This document shows positions 1 to 9,504 of a stretch of DNA of 64,000 nucleotides, piece by piece; position 1 is the first letter of the stretch; each line of letters opens with the position of its first letter. The notes below the pieces were generated by a model. It was given only the letters and a program-made list of their open reading frames with translations. It ran no database searches and was not told where the DNA came from. The DNA comes from Rhodoferax sp. (GTDB lineage Bacteria > Pseudomonadota > Gammaproteobacteria > Burkholderiales > Burkholderiaceae_C): positions 1 through 64,000 of the forward strand of contig PKWM01000026.1 of assembly GCA_003133245.1 (NCBI GenBank), read 5' to 3'. The position numbers were made by a program, and so were the translations under genes.

Positions 1-33
1 TGCAAACGTTGGGACACTACTGGAGAAAAATGA

Positions 34-276
34 ATGTGTCTTGCACTTCCGGTCAAAGTGGTCGAGGTAGGCTGCGGCCCGGCGGGCGACTGGGCGGTCG
101 TCGATCTTGGCGGTGTGAAGAAAGAAATATCGCTGGCGTTGCTCAACGACGTTCAGGTCGGCGACTACGTCATCCTGCACGTGGGCTATGCACTGTCCAA
201 ATTGGACCCCGAGGAAGCTGAGCGCACACTGGCATTGTTTTCCGAGATGACTGAATCAGCCGTGGCGGCAGACTGA
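34..276 (+). CDS. hypC: [NiFe] hydrogenase maturation chaperone HypC
   Basis: 80-residue protein of normal HypC length. It starts MCLALP; the Cys2 after the initiator Met is the conserved residue by which HypC binds the Fe(CN)2CO precursor and the hydrogenase large subunit. The ATG at 34 is chosen because it exposes Cys2 and has GGAG 9 bases upstream; the nearby ATG at 30 is in another frame. HypC works with HypD, encoded 10 bp downstream, as the scaffold on which the cyanide ligands are added in the cytoplasm. First gene of hypCDE-hoxX-hoxA in this window; hypA, B and F would be expected just to the left. Confidence 0.95.
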   Translation: MCLALPVKVVEVGCGPAGDWAVVDLGGVKKEISLALLNDVQVGDYVILHVGYALSKLDPEEAERTLALFSEMTESAVAAD

Positions 277-286
277 GGGATCCAGG

Positions 287-1414
287 TTGAAATACATCGA
301 TGAGTTCCGTGACGGCGCGGTCGCCAAAACGCTGGCAAACAAAATAGCCAAGCTGGTGCAGCCGGAGCGTCGCTACAGCTTTATGGAATTTTGCGGCGGC
401 CACACCCACGCCATTTCGCGCTACGGTTTGACCGACTTGCTGCCCCCCAATGTGCGCATGGTGCACGGCCCCGGTTGCCCGGTGTGCGTGTTGCCGATTG
501 GCCGGATCGATCTGGCGATCAACCTAGCGCTTGATCAGGGCGTGATTCTTTGCACCTATGGCGACACGCTGCGGGTACCGGCCTCGGACGGCTTGTCGCT
601 GATGAAGGCGAAAGCGCGCGGTGGCGACATTCGCATGGTTTATTCGACGCTCGATGCCTTGCAGATTGCGCGTGACAACCCGCAGCGCGAGGTCGTCTTC
701 TTCGCCATTGGCTTTGAGACCACCACACCACCCACGGCGCTGGCCATTTTGCAAGCGCAGCAGGAGCAACTCGCCAATTTCAGCGTGCTGTGCTGTCATG
801 TGCTGACACCGGCAGCGATCACGCAGATTTTGGAATCACCCGAAGTGCGTCAGTGGGGCACGGTGCCGATTGATGGTTTCATTGGCCCGGCTCATGTCTC
901 TACCGTGATTGGCAGCCGCCCGTATGAATTCTTTGCCGAGGAATACCGCAAGCCGGTGGTGATTGCCGGCTTTGAGCCGCTCGACGTGATGCAGGCCATT
1001 TTGATGCTGATTGCCCAGGTCAACGAGGGCCGCGCCGAGGTCGAAAACGAGTTCTCGCGGGCGGTGACACGCGAGGGCAATCTGAAGGCCCAGGACCGGG
1101 TCGCCGAGGTGTTCGAGTTGCGCCGCAAGTTTGAGTGGCGTGGGCTCTCGGTGGTGCCGTATTCGGCTTTGATGATCCGTGAAAAGTACGCCACCTTCGA
1201 TGCCGAGCGGCGCTTCAAGCTCAACTACAAATCGGTGCCCGACAACAAGGCCTGCGAATGCGGCGCCATTTTGCGCGGCGTCAAGCGGCCGCAAGACTGC
1301 AAGATTTTCGGCACCGTCTGCACGCCTGAGAACCCGATTGGCTCCTGCATGGTCAGCAGCGAAGGGGCCTGCGCCGCGCATTACAGTTATGGGCGTTACA
1401 AGGACATGAACTGA
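287..1414 (+). CDS. hypD: [NiFe] hydrogenase maturation protein HypD
   Basis: 375 residues, full family length. HypD is the iron-sulfur scaffold that, with HypC, carries the Fe(CN)2CO group. Visible motifs: FCGGHTH near residues 35-41 (Cys36), GPGCPVC near 61-67 (Cys64, Cys67), and a Cys-rich C-terminal quarter with the 4Fe-4S ligands. The start is TTG at 287, preceded by GAGGGATCCAGG; no ATG is available nearby. The stop TGA at 1412-1414 overlaps the hypE ATG by one base, so the genes are translationally coupled. Confidence 0.95.
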   Translation: MKYIDEFRDGAVAKTLANKIAKLVQPERRYSFMEFCGGHTHAISRYGLTDLLPPNVRMVHGPGCPVCVLPIGRIDLAINLALDQGVILCTYGDTLRVPASDGLSLMKAKARGGDIRMVYSTLDALQIARDNPQREVVFFAIGFETTTPPTALAILQAQQEQLANFSVLCCHVLTPAAITQILESPEVRQWGTVPIDGFIGPAHVSTVIGSRPYEFFAEEYRKPVVIAGFEPLDVMQAILMLIAQVNEGRAEVENEFSRAVTREGNLKAQDRVAEVFELRRKFEWRGLSVVPYSALMIREKYATFDAERRFKLNYKSVPDNKACECGAILRGVKRPQDCKIFGTVCTPENPIGSCMVSSEGACAAHYSYGRYKDMN

Positions 1415-2478
1415 TGAGTGAAATCAAACGCGGCTACGTTCGTCCCCTGGATCTGAAACATGGCCGGGTCGATATGACGCACGGCTCAGGCGGGCGTGCC
1501 ATGGTGCAACTGATCTCGGAGCTGTTCGCCCGTCATCTGGGCAATGAATATCTGGGCCAGGGTAATGACGGTGCCGTGTTGCCCGCGCCGGTGCTGGCTG
1601 GCAAACCGGCGCGGCTGGTGATGTCCACCGATTGCCATGTGGTGTCGCCCTTGTTTTTTCCCGGCGGCGACATCGGCTGCCTGTCAGTGCATGGCACGCT
1701 CAACGATGTAGCGGTGATGGGCGCTACGCCACTCTATCTGGCGGCAGGCTTTATTCTGGAAGAAGGCTTTGCGCTGGCCGACCTGGTGCGCATCGTCCTG
1801 TCCATGGCTGATGCGGCGCGCGCTGCCGGTGTGCCGGTTGTGACGGGTGACACCAAAGTGGTGGAGCGCGGCAAAGGTGACGGCATCTTCATCACCACCA
1901 CCGGCGTCGGTGTCTTGCCCGATGGGCTGGAGCTGGGCGGTGCGCGCGTGCGCCCGGGCGATGTGGTGCTGGTCTCCGGCTCCATCGGCGACCACGGTGT
2001 GGCGATCATGAGCCAGCGCGAGAACCTGACGTTTGAGGCCAAGATTGAGTCCGACACCGCCGCGCTGCATGGCCTGATTGCCAAGCTGCTGGCCACCGGC
2101 GCCGACATCCGCTGCCTGCGCGACCCCACGCGCGGTGGTCTGGCCTCTACCTTGAACGAAATTGCCGGGCAATCGGGTGTCGGCATGAGGCTGCATGAGA
2201 AAGCGATTCCGATCAAACCGGTGGTGGCAGCCGCCTGCGAATTCCTGGGACTGGACCCGTTCTATGTGGCTAACGAAGGCAAGCTGATCGTGATCTGCGC
2301 CGCTGCCGATGCGCCGCGTCTGCTGGCCGCGCTGCACGCGCATCCGCTGGGCGTGGATGCCGCCGTGATTGGCAAGGTGATTGCCGACGACCATCATTTT
2401 GTGCAACTCACCACCGCCTTTGGCGGTCGGCGCATTGTCGATTGGCTGGTGGGCGAGCAGTTGCCGCGCATTTGCTAA
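1414..2478 (+). CDS. hypE: [NiFe] hydrogenase maturation protein HypE (thiocyanate former)
   Basis: 354 residues, a PurM/AIR-synthase-like ATPase. HypE receives a carbamoyl group from HypF on its terminal cysteine and dehydrates it to a thiocyanate that donates the CN ligands. The protein ends in PRIC, so the essential C-terminal Cys is present. Near the N-terminus HGSGGRAM and later GNDGAVL match the nucleotide-binding face of the family. It overlaps hypD by one base and is followed after 3 bp by hoxX. Confidence 0.96.
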   Translation: MSEIKRGYVRPLDLKHGRVDMTHGSGGRAMVQLISELFARHLGNEYLGQGNDGAVLPAPVLAGKPARLVMSTDCHVVSPLFFPGGDIGCLSVHGTLNDVAVMGATPLYLAAGFILEEGFALADLVRIVLSMADAARAAGVPVVTGDTKVVERGKGDGIFITTTGVGVLPDGLELGGARVRPGDVVLVSGSIGDHGVAIMSQRENLTFEAKIESDTAALHGLIAKLLATGADIRCLRDPTRGGLASTLNEIAGQSGVGMRLHEKAIPIKPVVAAACEFLGLDPFYVANEGKLIVICAAADAPRLLAALHAHPLGVDAAVIGKVIADDHHFVQLTTAFGGRRIVDWLVGEQLPRIC

Positions 2479-2481
2479 TCC

Positions 2482-4179
2482 ATGCGTATCCTGCTGCTCA
2501 CCCATGCCTTCAACAGTCTGACCCAGCGACTGGGGGCGGAACTGCGTCAGCGTGGGCACATGATCTCGGTCGAATTTGACATCAGTGATTCGGTGACTGA
2601 AGAAGCTGCTGCCCTGTTTGCGCCGGATCTGATCGTGGCACCCTACCTGCGCCGTGCTATTGCCGAGTCGGTCTGGTCGCACTATCTATGCCTGATTGTT
2701 CACCCCGGCGAGGCGGGCGATCGGGGGCCTTCGGCGCTGGATTGGGCGATTGACAAGGGCTTGCCGGAATGGGGCGTGACGGTGTTGCAAGCCGAAGCCG
2801 CAATGGATGCCGGGCCGGTCTGGGCCAGCGCCAACTTCTGCCTGCGCGCCGCCAAAAAAGCCAGCGTCTATCGCCATGAAGTCACGCAGGCCGCCACAGT
2901 GGCCGTCTTGCAGGCGGTGGAGCGCTTTGCGTCTGGCAGTTTTGTACCGCAGCGCGCGATCAGCAGCCAGTGGCAGCCCTTGATGAAACAGGCAGACCGT
3001 GCCATTGACTGGCAGCTTGACGACACTGCCACGGTGCTGCGCAAAATCAATGCAGCCGACGGCTTCCCCGGCGTGGCCGACAGCCTGTTTGGCCAGCCTT
3101 GCCATCTGTTTGACGCTTGCGTTGAAGCTACTTTGCGCGGCACGCCGGGCGAGGTGATTGCCCAGCGCGAAACCGCCTTGTTGCGTGCCACGGTGGATGG
3201 TGCCGTCTGGATTGGCCACGTCAAGCGCGCTCGCAGCATCAAGCTGCCCGCCACGTTGGCGTTTGCCGGTGAATCAGCATCAGTGCCATACGCCCCGCTG
3301 CTAGACTGGTGGCGCGTTCCAAGCGCGACCTGGCAAGACATCTTTTATGAAGAGTCCGGCGCCGTCGGTTTTCTGCATTTTGAGTTTTACAACGGCGCCA
3401 TGGCCACCCAGCAGTGTGAGCGTCTGCGTGCTGCCTTGGCCTGGGCCAAGCTGCGACCAACGCATGTTCTGGTGCTCATGGGCGGCCAGGACTTTTGGTC
3501 CAACGGCATCCACCTCAATGTGATCGAGGCGGCGAGTCTGGCCGGTGGCTCAGCGGCGGATGAGTCCTGGCGCAACATCAACGCCATGAACGATCTGGCA
3601 CTTGAACTGATCACCACCGAGCGGCAAATCACGGTGGCCGCGGTGGGCGGCAACACCGGTGCCGGTGGCTGCTTTCTGGCGCGTGCGACCGACCTGGTCT
3701 GGGTGCGTGATGCGGCGATGCTGAACCCGCACTACAAGAACATGGGCAATCTGTATGGCTCTGAATACTGGACCTATCTGTTGCCGCGCCGGGTCGGGCA
3801 GGAGGCAGCTCAAGCCATCATGCACAACCGCCAACCGCTGACGGCACAGCGCGCGCTAGAGATTGGTTTCATCGACGCTTGTCTGGCCGGTGACGTACCA
3901 GCGTTTCGTGCCGAGGTGACACGGCAAGCGACCGAACTGGCCAGCGAGCCTGACCTGACGTTGCGGCTCGCTGCCAAAAACGGAGCAAGATTGAGAGATG
4001 AAACCATCAAACCACTGGCCACTTACCGCGCCGAAGAAATGACCCACATGCACCGAAACTTCTACGGTTTTGACCCGAGCTACCACGTGGCACGGCATCA
4101 CTTTGTTTATAAATCGCTGGCCTCCTGGACGCCACGGCACTTGGCCATTCACCGCGAACTGGGCTGGAAGTTGCCATGA
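2482..4179 (+). CDS. hoxX: HoxX/HypX, formyl-dependent CO-ligand synthesis
   Basis: 565 residues. The N-terminal part resembles formyltransferase domains (formyl-THF binding); the C-terminal part, from about residue 290, is an enoyl-CoA hydratase/crotonase-like domain. This two-domain fusion is characteristic of HypX/HoxX, which makes the active-site CO ligand from a formyl group under aerobic conditions. Its presence fits an organism that matures [NiFe] hydrogenase in air, as in Cupriavidus. It starts 3 bp after hypE and overlaps hoxA by 4 bp (ATGA). Confidence 0.93.
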   Translation: MRILLLTHAFNSLTQRLGAELRQRGHMISVEFDISDSVTEEAAALFAPDLIVAPYLRRAIAESVWSHYLCLIVHPGEAGDRGPSALDWAIDKGLPEWGVTVLQAEAAMDAGPVWASANFCLRAAKKASVYRHEVTQAATVAVLQAVERFASGSFVPQRAISSQWQPLMKQADRAIDWQLDDTATVLRKINAADGFPGVADSLFGQPCHLFDACVEATLRGTPGEVIAQRETALLRATVDGAVWIGHVKRARSIKLPATLAFAGESASVPYAPLLDWWRVPSATWQDIFYEESGAVGFLHFEFYNGAMATQQCERLRAALAWAKLRPTHVLVLMGGQDFWSNGIHLNVIEAASLAGGSAADESWRNINAMNDLALELITTERQITVAAVGGNTGAGGCFLARATDLVWVRDAAMLNPHYKNMGNLYGSEYWTYLLPRRVGQEAAQAIMHNRQPLTAQRALEIGFIDACLAGDVPAFRAEVTRQATELASEPDLTLRLAAKNGARLRDETIKPLATYRAEEMTHMHRNFYGFDPSYHVARHHFVYKSLASWTPRHLAIHRELGWKLP

Positions 4180-5603
4180 GCACCCGTACCCCTTTAGCCG
4201 TATTGGTGGTGGACGACGAGCAGCGCTCGCTGGAGACGCTCAAACGCACGCTCGAAGATCATTTCACCGTGTTCACCGCGATTTCAGCCGAGGAAGGCAA
4301 CGCCGTCATGGAGCGCGAGTTGGTACAGATCGTGCTGTCCGACCAGCGCATGCCCGGCACTTCGGGTGTGGCGTTTTTGCGCGACGTGCGCAGCCGTTGG
4401 CCCAACACCGTGCGGTTGATTCTCTCAGGCTACACCGAGGCGCAGGACATCATCACCGGCATCAATGAAGCGGGCATTTGGCAATACCTGGTCAAACCTT
4501 GGCACCCGGATCAATTGTTGCTGACCCTGCAAAGTGCTGCCGAGCTGTGGCGCTTGCAGCAGGAAAACCAGCGACTCACGCTGGAGCTGCGCACCAGCCC
4601 CGAGAATCTCGCTCTGCGCGTCACAAAGCTGCGTCTCAAAGCCAAGGCGCAGTCCGGGTTTGACAAGCTGCTGCGCACGGAGAATAGCCCCCTCAATGAA
4701 GTCTGTTCCTTGGCGCAGAAGATCGCTGCGCACGACTTGTCGGTGCTGATCACGGGCGAATCAGGCACCGGCAAAGAGCTGCTGGCGCGTGCCATTCACT
4801 ATGCCAGCGAGCGCGCCGAACAGGCCTTTGTGGTTCAAAACTGCGCTGCCATGCCCGATAACTTGCTTGAGAGTGAGCTCTTCGGCCACAAGCGCGGTGC
4901 CTTTACCGGGGCCACCGATTCGCATACCGGCTTGTTTCAGCAGGCCGATGGTGGCACTTTGTTTCTGGATGAAATCGGCGAGACCTCTGCGGCCTTTCAG
5001 GTCAAGCTGCTGCGCGCCTTGCAAGAGGGAGAAATCCGCCCGGTCGGAAGCGCCCAATCCGTCGCTGTCGATGTACGCATCATTGCCGCCACCAACCGCG
5101 ACCTGGAAGCCGATGTGGCCAGTGGGCGCTTTCGTGAGGATCTGTACTACCGCGTGGCGAGCATCACGCTGCATCTGCCAGGCTTGCGCGAGCGTCCGCA
5201 AGACATTGCTCTGATCGTGACCGACCTGTTGAAAAAGTCGCCCCTGATTGGGCGCAAGTTTTCGGCAGAGGCGCTGAATTTGCTCACCAACCACCGCTGG
5301 CCCGGCAATGTGCGCGAGCTGCAAAATGAGATCCGTCGCGCGCTGGCGCTGGGTGACGGCCCGGTGCTCGGTGCCAACTTGCTGTCGCCCCGACTGAGCC
5401 ACCCGACCCGGCTCTCCGACCCGGTACCTGACGCAGCGGATGATGCGTCAGGCCAGCTCAAACATCAGTTGGAACGGGTCGAGGCACAACTCATCCGCGC
5501 CGCCATGCTGCGACATAAAGGCAACAAGACCCACGTCGCCGAAGAATTGGGCCTGACCCGCGTCGGACTGCGCATGAAGCTGGACAGGCTGGGGGTGAGC
5601 TGA
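4176..5603 (+). CDS. hoxA: HoxA, NtrC-type response regulator of hydrogenase genes
   Basis: 475 residues in three domains. The receiver domain has Asp13-Asp14, the phospho-acceptor Asp56 in SDQRMPG, and Lys107. The sigma-54 AAA+ domain has Walker A GESGTGKE (194-201), GAFTGA (241-246) and Walker B TLFLDEIGE (261-269). A Fis-type helix-turn-helix occupies about the last 45 residues. In Cupriavidus the homologue activates hox promoters in its unphosphorylated state and is controlled by HoxJ and the H2 sensor HoxBC. All three partners are encoded 3-7 kb downstream here, so the same circuit is likely. Confidence 0.94.
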   Translation: MSTRTPLAVLVVDDEQRSLETLKRTLEDHFTVFTAISAEEGNAVMERELVQIVLSDQRMPGTSGVAFLRDVRSRWPNTVRLILSGYTEAQDIITGINEAGIWQYLVKPWHPDQLLLTLQSAAELWRLQQENQRLTLELRTSPENLALRVTKLRLKAKAQSGFDKLLRTENSPLNEVCSLAQKIAAHDLSVLITGESGTGKELLARAIHYASERAEQAFVVQNCAAMPDNLLESELFGHKRGAFTGATDSHTGLFQQADGGTLFLDEIGETSAAFQVKLLRALQEGEIRPVGSAQSVAVDVRIIAATNRDLEADVASGRFREDLYYRVASITLHLPGLRERPQDIALIVTDLLKKSPLIGRKFSAEALNLLTNHRWPGNVRELQNEIRRALALGDGPVLGANLLSPRLSHPTRLSDPVPDAADDASGQLKHQLERVEAQLIRAAMLRHKGNKTHVAEELGLTRVGLRMKLDRLGVS

Positions 5604-5741
5604 GTGCGCCATTCCCATCCAAAAAACTCCTAACTCACGGCGGGAGCGAAAGCTGCCATTCGCCGCCATTGCCATGAACTCGGAAGCGGGCACCCCAAGG
5701 CGACTATGAACTTCTGATTGAGGCCAGTCTTCCGGCAAAAG

Positions 5742-6071
5742 TTAGAGTGAAAGGGTGATCGTGCAACTGAGCGGTGGATAACCACACCTTACCGTGATAT
5801 TAAATTTTTGCGCCGCTTCCCCACCGTTCAAATTAGCCGTCAGACTTTCTGCCGCTTTACGGACCCGAACCAGATTCGCCTGAACGTCTTTTGGTAGGGA
5901 TTCAGGTTTAATGGCTTGCCCCTTTGCATTAACCACTTTGACTTCCACCGCAGATGTGGCAGGGACTGCCCTTTGTCCCTGCATACTTGATGTGCCCACC
6001 TGCGCCACGCCAAGACTGGCAAAGCTCGTCATCAGTACGAGACCAAGAATCAGAGTTGTTGTCTTCTTCAT
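5742..6071 (-). CDS. Small exported protein of unknown function
   Basis: 109 residues with a clear signal peptide (MKK start, hydrophobic stretch to about residue 20, cleavage probably after VAQ). I do not recognise a family. The mature part is polar and ends with two Cys in a short hydrophobic tail (VRCGYPPLSCTITLSL), suggesting one disulfide in the periplasm. GAAAGG lies just upstream of the ATG. The gene starts 41 bp after the CsgG-like gene ends, on the same strand, so the two are probably co-transcribed. Together they interrupt the hox gene run. Confidence 0.6.
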   Translation of the reverse strand: MKKTTTLILGLVLMTSFASLGVAQVGTSSMQGQRAVPATSAVEVKVVNAKGQAIKPESLPKDVQANLVRVRKAAESLTANLNGGEAAQKFNITVRCGYPPLSCTITLSL

Positions 6072-6112
6072 AATAGACCTTTCTTTCGTTGAACAAGAAA
6101 TTGCGTTACCCC

Positions 6113-7081
6113 TCAGTCAAGTCGTACGATATCGCCTCTAGCGGGAGGGTCGCCGCTGGGCATTGTGGCTATGGAGACCTTGTCACTTACAGACTGGATT
6201 TGGATCGTCCCGACACTGCTCATAAGAACGTCAAGCACCGCGCCAGTGTCGGGGTCAGTGAGAATCTTGCCTCTGCGATAAACGTGGAGTGTCATGCCTG
6301 CCTTGAGGTTCTGTGCGGCACCGGCACCGACATAGACTTTGCCATTGTCGAAAGCGACAACGGAGGCCGACCATGGAACCTTTCCCATACCCAGGTCAAT
6401 TTGTTTCACGGCCTCGTTGATGGCCGACTCTGCGGCCTCGCCAAGGGGTGTATTCTTGAAGGTGCTTGCCCCGACGTTAGCGCCGCTGCGGGTGTTCACC
6501 GCAGACACGTTGGCATTGGTCGAATCGGCTGTCCCAGACGCTTTGGATGTTGCAATGATCTGCCCTGTGCTCGTGTCAATGAGTCTAAGGTTGAACTCAA
6601 CAATGGCGTGCTGGCCGGACACCCCGGCCGTTGCGCCTAGCAATCGGCTGAAAGGTAGGCCAATCTGCACGCCACTGCCACCCGCGTTCGCTTCGAACTT
6701 GGTCACCGTTGCACGCACGATGGCGCTGGCACCCAGCATTCGGCCAGACGTTGCAGCGGTCTCAGCGGTTGTTGCACCACTCCTGCCAAGGTCTTGCTCC
6801 AACTGGATGTCGCCCAGCGCAACGCGCTCGACAACGACAAATCGGCCGGTGCGGACAAGGGCGTCGACCAGCATGGCATTGAGCCCTTCGTTGGTGGTCC
6901 CGAGGGATTGGTTGCCGCCAGACATCGACTCAGCAGCCCCAACGACATCGACAAACACAGTTTTCTTGGGGCCTGAATATTCTTCGGGCGCGGTGGTTGC
7001 TGCCGTGGCGACTGACGTTGTGCCTAAAAGACCGATGCAAGCCACACAAATGGCCGCAGTAACCATGCTTCGCATTTTCAT
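6113..7081 (-). CDS. CsgG/HfaB-like envelope protein
   Basis: About 322 residues from the ATG at 7081, which has GAGGGG a few bases upstream; an ATG at 7093 is also in frame. It has an N-terminal signal sequence. The next region (FVDVVGA ... LNAMLVDALVRTGRFVVVER) resembles CsgG-type proteins: a conserved 'terminal subunit' fold with a protease-like lid, followed by a long C-terminal part. CsgG homologues form outer-membrane secretion channels or lipoprotein-like assembly factors. A Cys near the end of the signal sequence could be lipidated, but the lipobox is not convincing. No curli subunit gene is adjacent; the neighbour is a small exported protein. Confidence 0.65.
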   Translation of the reverse strand: MKMRSMVTAAICVACIGLLGTTSVATAATTAPEEYSGPKKTVFVDVVGAAESMSGGNQSLGTTNEGLNAMLVDALVRTGRFVVVERVALGDIQLEQDLGRSGATTAETAATSGRMLGASAIVRATVTKFEANAGGSGVQIGLPFSRLLGATAGVSGQHAIVEFNLRLIDTSTGQIIATSKASGTADSTNANVSAVNTRSGANVGASTFKNTPLGEAAESAINEAVKQIDLGMGKVPWSASVVAFDNGKVYVGAGAAQNLKAGMTLHVYRRGKILTDPDTGAVLDVLMSSVGTIQIQSVSDKVSIATMPSGDPPARGDIVRLD

Positions 7082-7299
7082 TGCACCCCTCATGGAAACG
7101 ACAGTACTTCAACCGATTTTGAAGCCTTTTCGATTTCAGTTGCCACAATAGCACACGCAAGGTGAACCTGTCTATCTCGGGGTCTTGGTTCGGTTCTGGC
7201 CGGACTGCGTTCACGCTGAACGGGGTTTGGCCTGTCATTATTTCGGGAAATATCCATAGAATCCAGCCTTCAGATTGAAAAAGGTACGCCACGTTATCC

Positions 7300-8487
7300 A
7301 TGGTCGCCAACACAAATGTCAGCCCAACGCCCTGGGACGCGCTCGCCGGGCAGTACCGGCTGCGGCCTGGCAACCCGGTCAGCGTGGTAGGCCAGCGTCC
7401 GGTGCTATTGGAGGGGCGCCTGGGTCGCTTGTTGCGTGGCCAGCGGGGGGAGCAAGTGGGTCGCAGTTTGAGCCGTGTTTTTACGCTGTGTGCCCATGCC
7501 CATCGCCGCACTGGTGAGCTGGCACTTGCCGTGGCACAGGGTGGGCCACCGATTTTGCTGCCCACTGAGCCACCCGTGACTTTGTGGCTTGAGACGGCAC
7601 GCGACCACTTGCGCAGCATCGCGCTGGATTGGCCGCAGCGCTGGCCAGCGCTCAGTGCTGACGGCACAAACCTGGATTGGCTGCGTGACTGCCCGCTACC
7701 GCTGTTTTCGACGCCAGCGCCGACGGATGCCCGTTCATCGCTTGAAAAGTTGAACCAATTGCGAGCATGGCTGGAGCAGCGCGTCCTGGGGCAAAGCATT
7801 GACAAGTGGCTGCTGGATCACTGTCAGCCTAATGACTTGCTGGGTTGGTGCAACGCGCAAGCAGCCCGCTTGCCACCAGCGCGTTATTTAGGCGAGTGCT
7901 ACCCGATTGCCAACAGCTTGCGGCCCAGCATCCGTTGTCTTCATGTTCTGGACGAAGATGCCACACGGCAGCGCCAGCAGTTGTCGCAACTGGCCCAGTC
8001 CATGGTCGATGACGCTGACTTTGTGCAACACCCTAGCTGGCTCGGACAATGCGCTGAAAACGGTCCCTGGACTCGTTTGCGTCATCGACAAGAGGAAGCT
8101 GCAATAAAGCACAGCGCCTGGACCCGCATGGGTGCCCGCTGGATCGAACTGGTGGAACTTGCGGCGGCTTCACAGCAGTTCTCAAGTTTTGTCGATACAC
8201 CCTTGCTTTCCAGTGGCGCCATGCGCCTGGGCGATGGTCAAGCGCTGGCCTGGTGCGAGATGGCGCGGGGTCTGTTGCTGCACTGGGTTCGTCTCGATGC
8301 TGGGGGCGGTGTGCAGGATTACCGGGTGCTGGCACCCACCGAGTGGAACTTTCACCCGCAAGGTGCGCTGGCCACCGCCGTGGCAGGGCTGGCCCCTGAC
8401 GACGGTGTCAAAGCCAATTTGCTGGCGGCAGCGTTTGACCCTTGCGTAGCCTGTACGATTGAGCTGTCTGGGTCAAACGAAAGTTGA
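7300..8487 (+). CDS. hoxV: HoxV/HupK-like hydrogenase assembly protein
   Basis: 395 residues. The C-terminus reads FDPCVACTIEL, echoing the DPCxxC nickel-binding end of [NiFe] large subunits, while the N-terminal RxCGxC pair is absent. That is typical of HupK/HoxV scaffold proteins, thought to handle the Fe(CN)2CO intermediate during large-subunit maturation. In Cupriavidus hoxV lies with the structural accessory genes; here it stands directly before hoxB, with its stop one base ahead of the hoxB ATG. The ribosome site of the ATG at 7300 is weak, so the start is uncertain. Confidence 0.82.
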   Translation: MVANTNVSPTPWDALAGQYRLRPGNPVSVVGQRPVLLEGRLGRLLRGQRGEQVGRSLSRVFTLCAHAHRRTGELALAVAQGGPPILLPTEPPVTLWLETARDHLRSIALDWPQRWPALSADGTNLDWLRDCPLPLFSTPAPTDARSSLEKLNQLRAWLEQRVLGQSIDKWLLDHCQPNDLLGWCNAQAARLPPARYLGECYPIANSLRPSIRCLHVLDEDATRQRQQLSQLAQSMVDDADFVQHPSWLGQCAENGPWTRLRHRQEEAAIKHSAWTRMGARWIELVELAAASQQFSSFVDTPLLSSGAMRLGDGQALAWCEMARGLLLHWVRLDAGGGVQDYRVLAPTEWNFHPQGALATAVAGLAPDDGVKANLLAAAFDPCVACTIELSGSNES

Positions 8488-8488
8488 T

Positions 8489-9490
8489 ATGACGTTGAAT
8501 GTGTTGTGGTTGCAAGCAGGCGGCTGCGGGGGGTGCAGCATGTCGCTGCTGTGCGCCGACACGCCTGACTTCTCCGCCTTGCTCGGCAACAACGGCATTA
8601 GGCTGCTGTGGCATCCAGCCTTATCGCTGGAAGGCAACCAAGAATTGGTCGATCTGTTGCAAGACTGCCTGACTGGCCGGGTTCGGCTGGATGCCTTGTG
8701 CGTTGAAGGCGCGGTGTTGCGTGGCCCACAGGGTAGCGGGCGTTTTCATGTGCTCTCAGGTACCGGCAAACCCATGATGACCTGGCTGCAACAACTCTGC
8801 GCCGTGGCCGCCCACGTGCTCGCCGTGGGCAGTTGCGCGGCCTGGGGCGGCATCACGGCAACCGGTAGCAACCCCGGCGATGCCTGCGGTTTGCAATATG
8901 AAGACGAACACAAGGGCGGCCTGCTGAGCGCCAACTTTTTGGCCAAGGGTGGCTTGCCCGTCATCAACATTGCCGGCTGTCCCACACATCCGGGCTGGGT
9001 CATCGACACGCTGATGCTGCTGGCCGCTGGCGGATTGAGCGCCACTGATCTTGACCCCCTGGGGCGACCGCGCTTTTTCGCCGACCAACTGGTGCATCAT
9101 GGCTGCGCGCGCAACGAGTATTACGAGTACAAGGCCAGCGCCGCCAAACCCAGCGACCTGGGCTGCCTGATGGAAAACATGGGCTGCAAAGGCACACAGG
9201 CGCACGCCGACTGCAACACCCGGCTTTGGAATGGCGAGGGCTCGTGCCTGCGCGGTGGCTACGCCTGCATCAATTGCACTGCGCCGGGTTTTCAAAGCCC
9301 TGGCCACGCGTTTCACATCACTCCCAAGCTGGCCGGCATCCCGATTGGTTTACCCACCGACATGCCCAAAGCCTGGTTTGTGGCGCTGGCCTCGCTGTCC
9401 AAAAGCGCCACGCCCAAACGCGTCAAAATCAATTCACACAGCGACCACGTGGTGCTGCCGCCGGTACCACGCAACACGCGTTTGCGCTAA
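8489..9490 (+). CDS. hoxB: HoxB, small subunit of H2-sensing regulatory hydrogenase
   Basis: 333 residues from the ATG at 8489, the first codon after the hoxV stop; an earlier in-frame start inside hoxV is less likely. The protein begins directly with the cluster-binding motif GGCGGC (Cys13, Cys16) and has no Tat signal peptide, as expected for a cytoplasmic regulatory hydrogenase. Further Cys-rich motifs (GSCAAWGG, AGCPTHPGW, and CxxGxxC-type sites toward the C-terminus) supply the three Fe-S clusters. It pairs with HoxC, 14 bp downstream, to sense H2 and signal through HoxJ. Confidence 0.94.
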   Translation: MTLNVLWLQAGGCGGCSMSLLCADTPDFSALLGNNGIRLLWHPALSLEGNQELVDLLQDCLTGRVRLDALCVEGAVLRGPQGSGRFHVLSGTGKPMMTWLQQLCAVAAHVLAVGSCAAWGGITATGSNPGDACGLQYEDEHKGGLLSANFLAKGGLPVINIAGCPTHPGWVIDTLMLLAAGGLSATDLDPLGRPRFFADQLVHHGCARNEYYEYKASAAKPSDLGCLMENMGCKGTQAHADCNTRLWNGEGSCLRGGYACINCTAPGFQSPGHAFHITPKLAGIPIGLPTDMPKAWFVALASLSKSATPKRVKINSHSDHVVLPPVPRNTRLR

Positions 9491-9504
9491 CTCTGGATTG
9501 ATCC

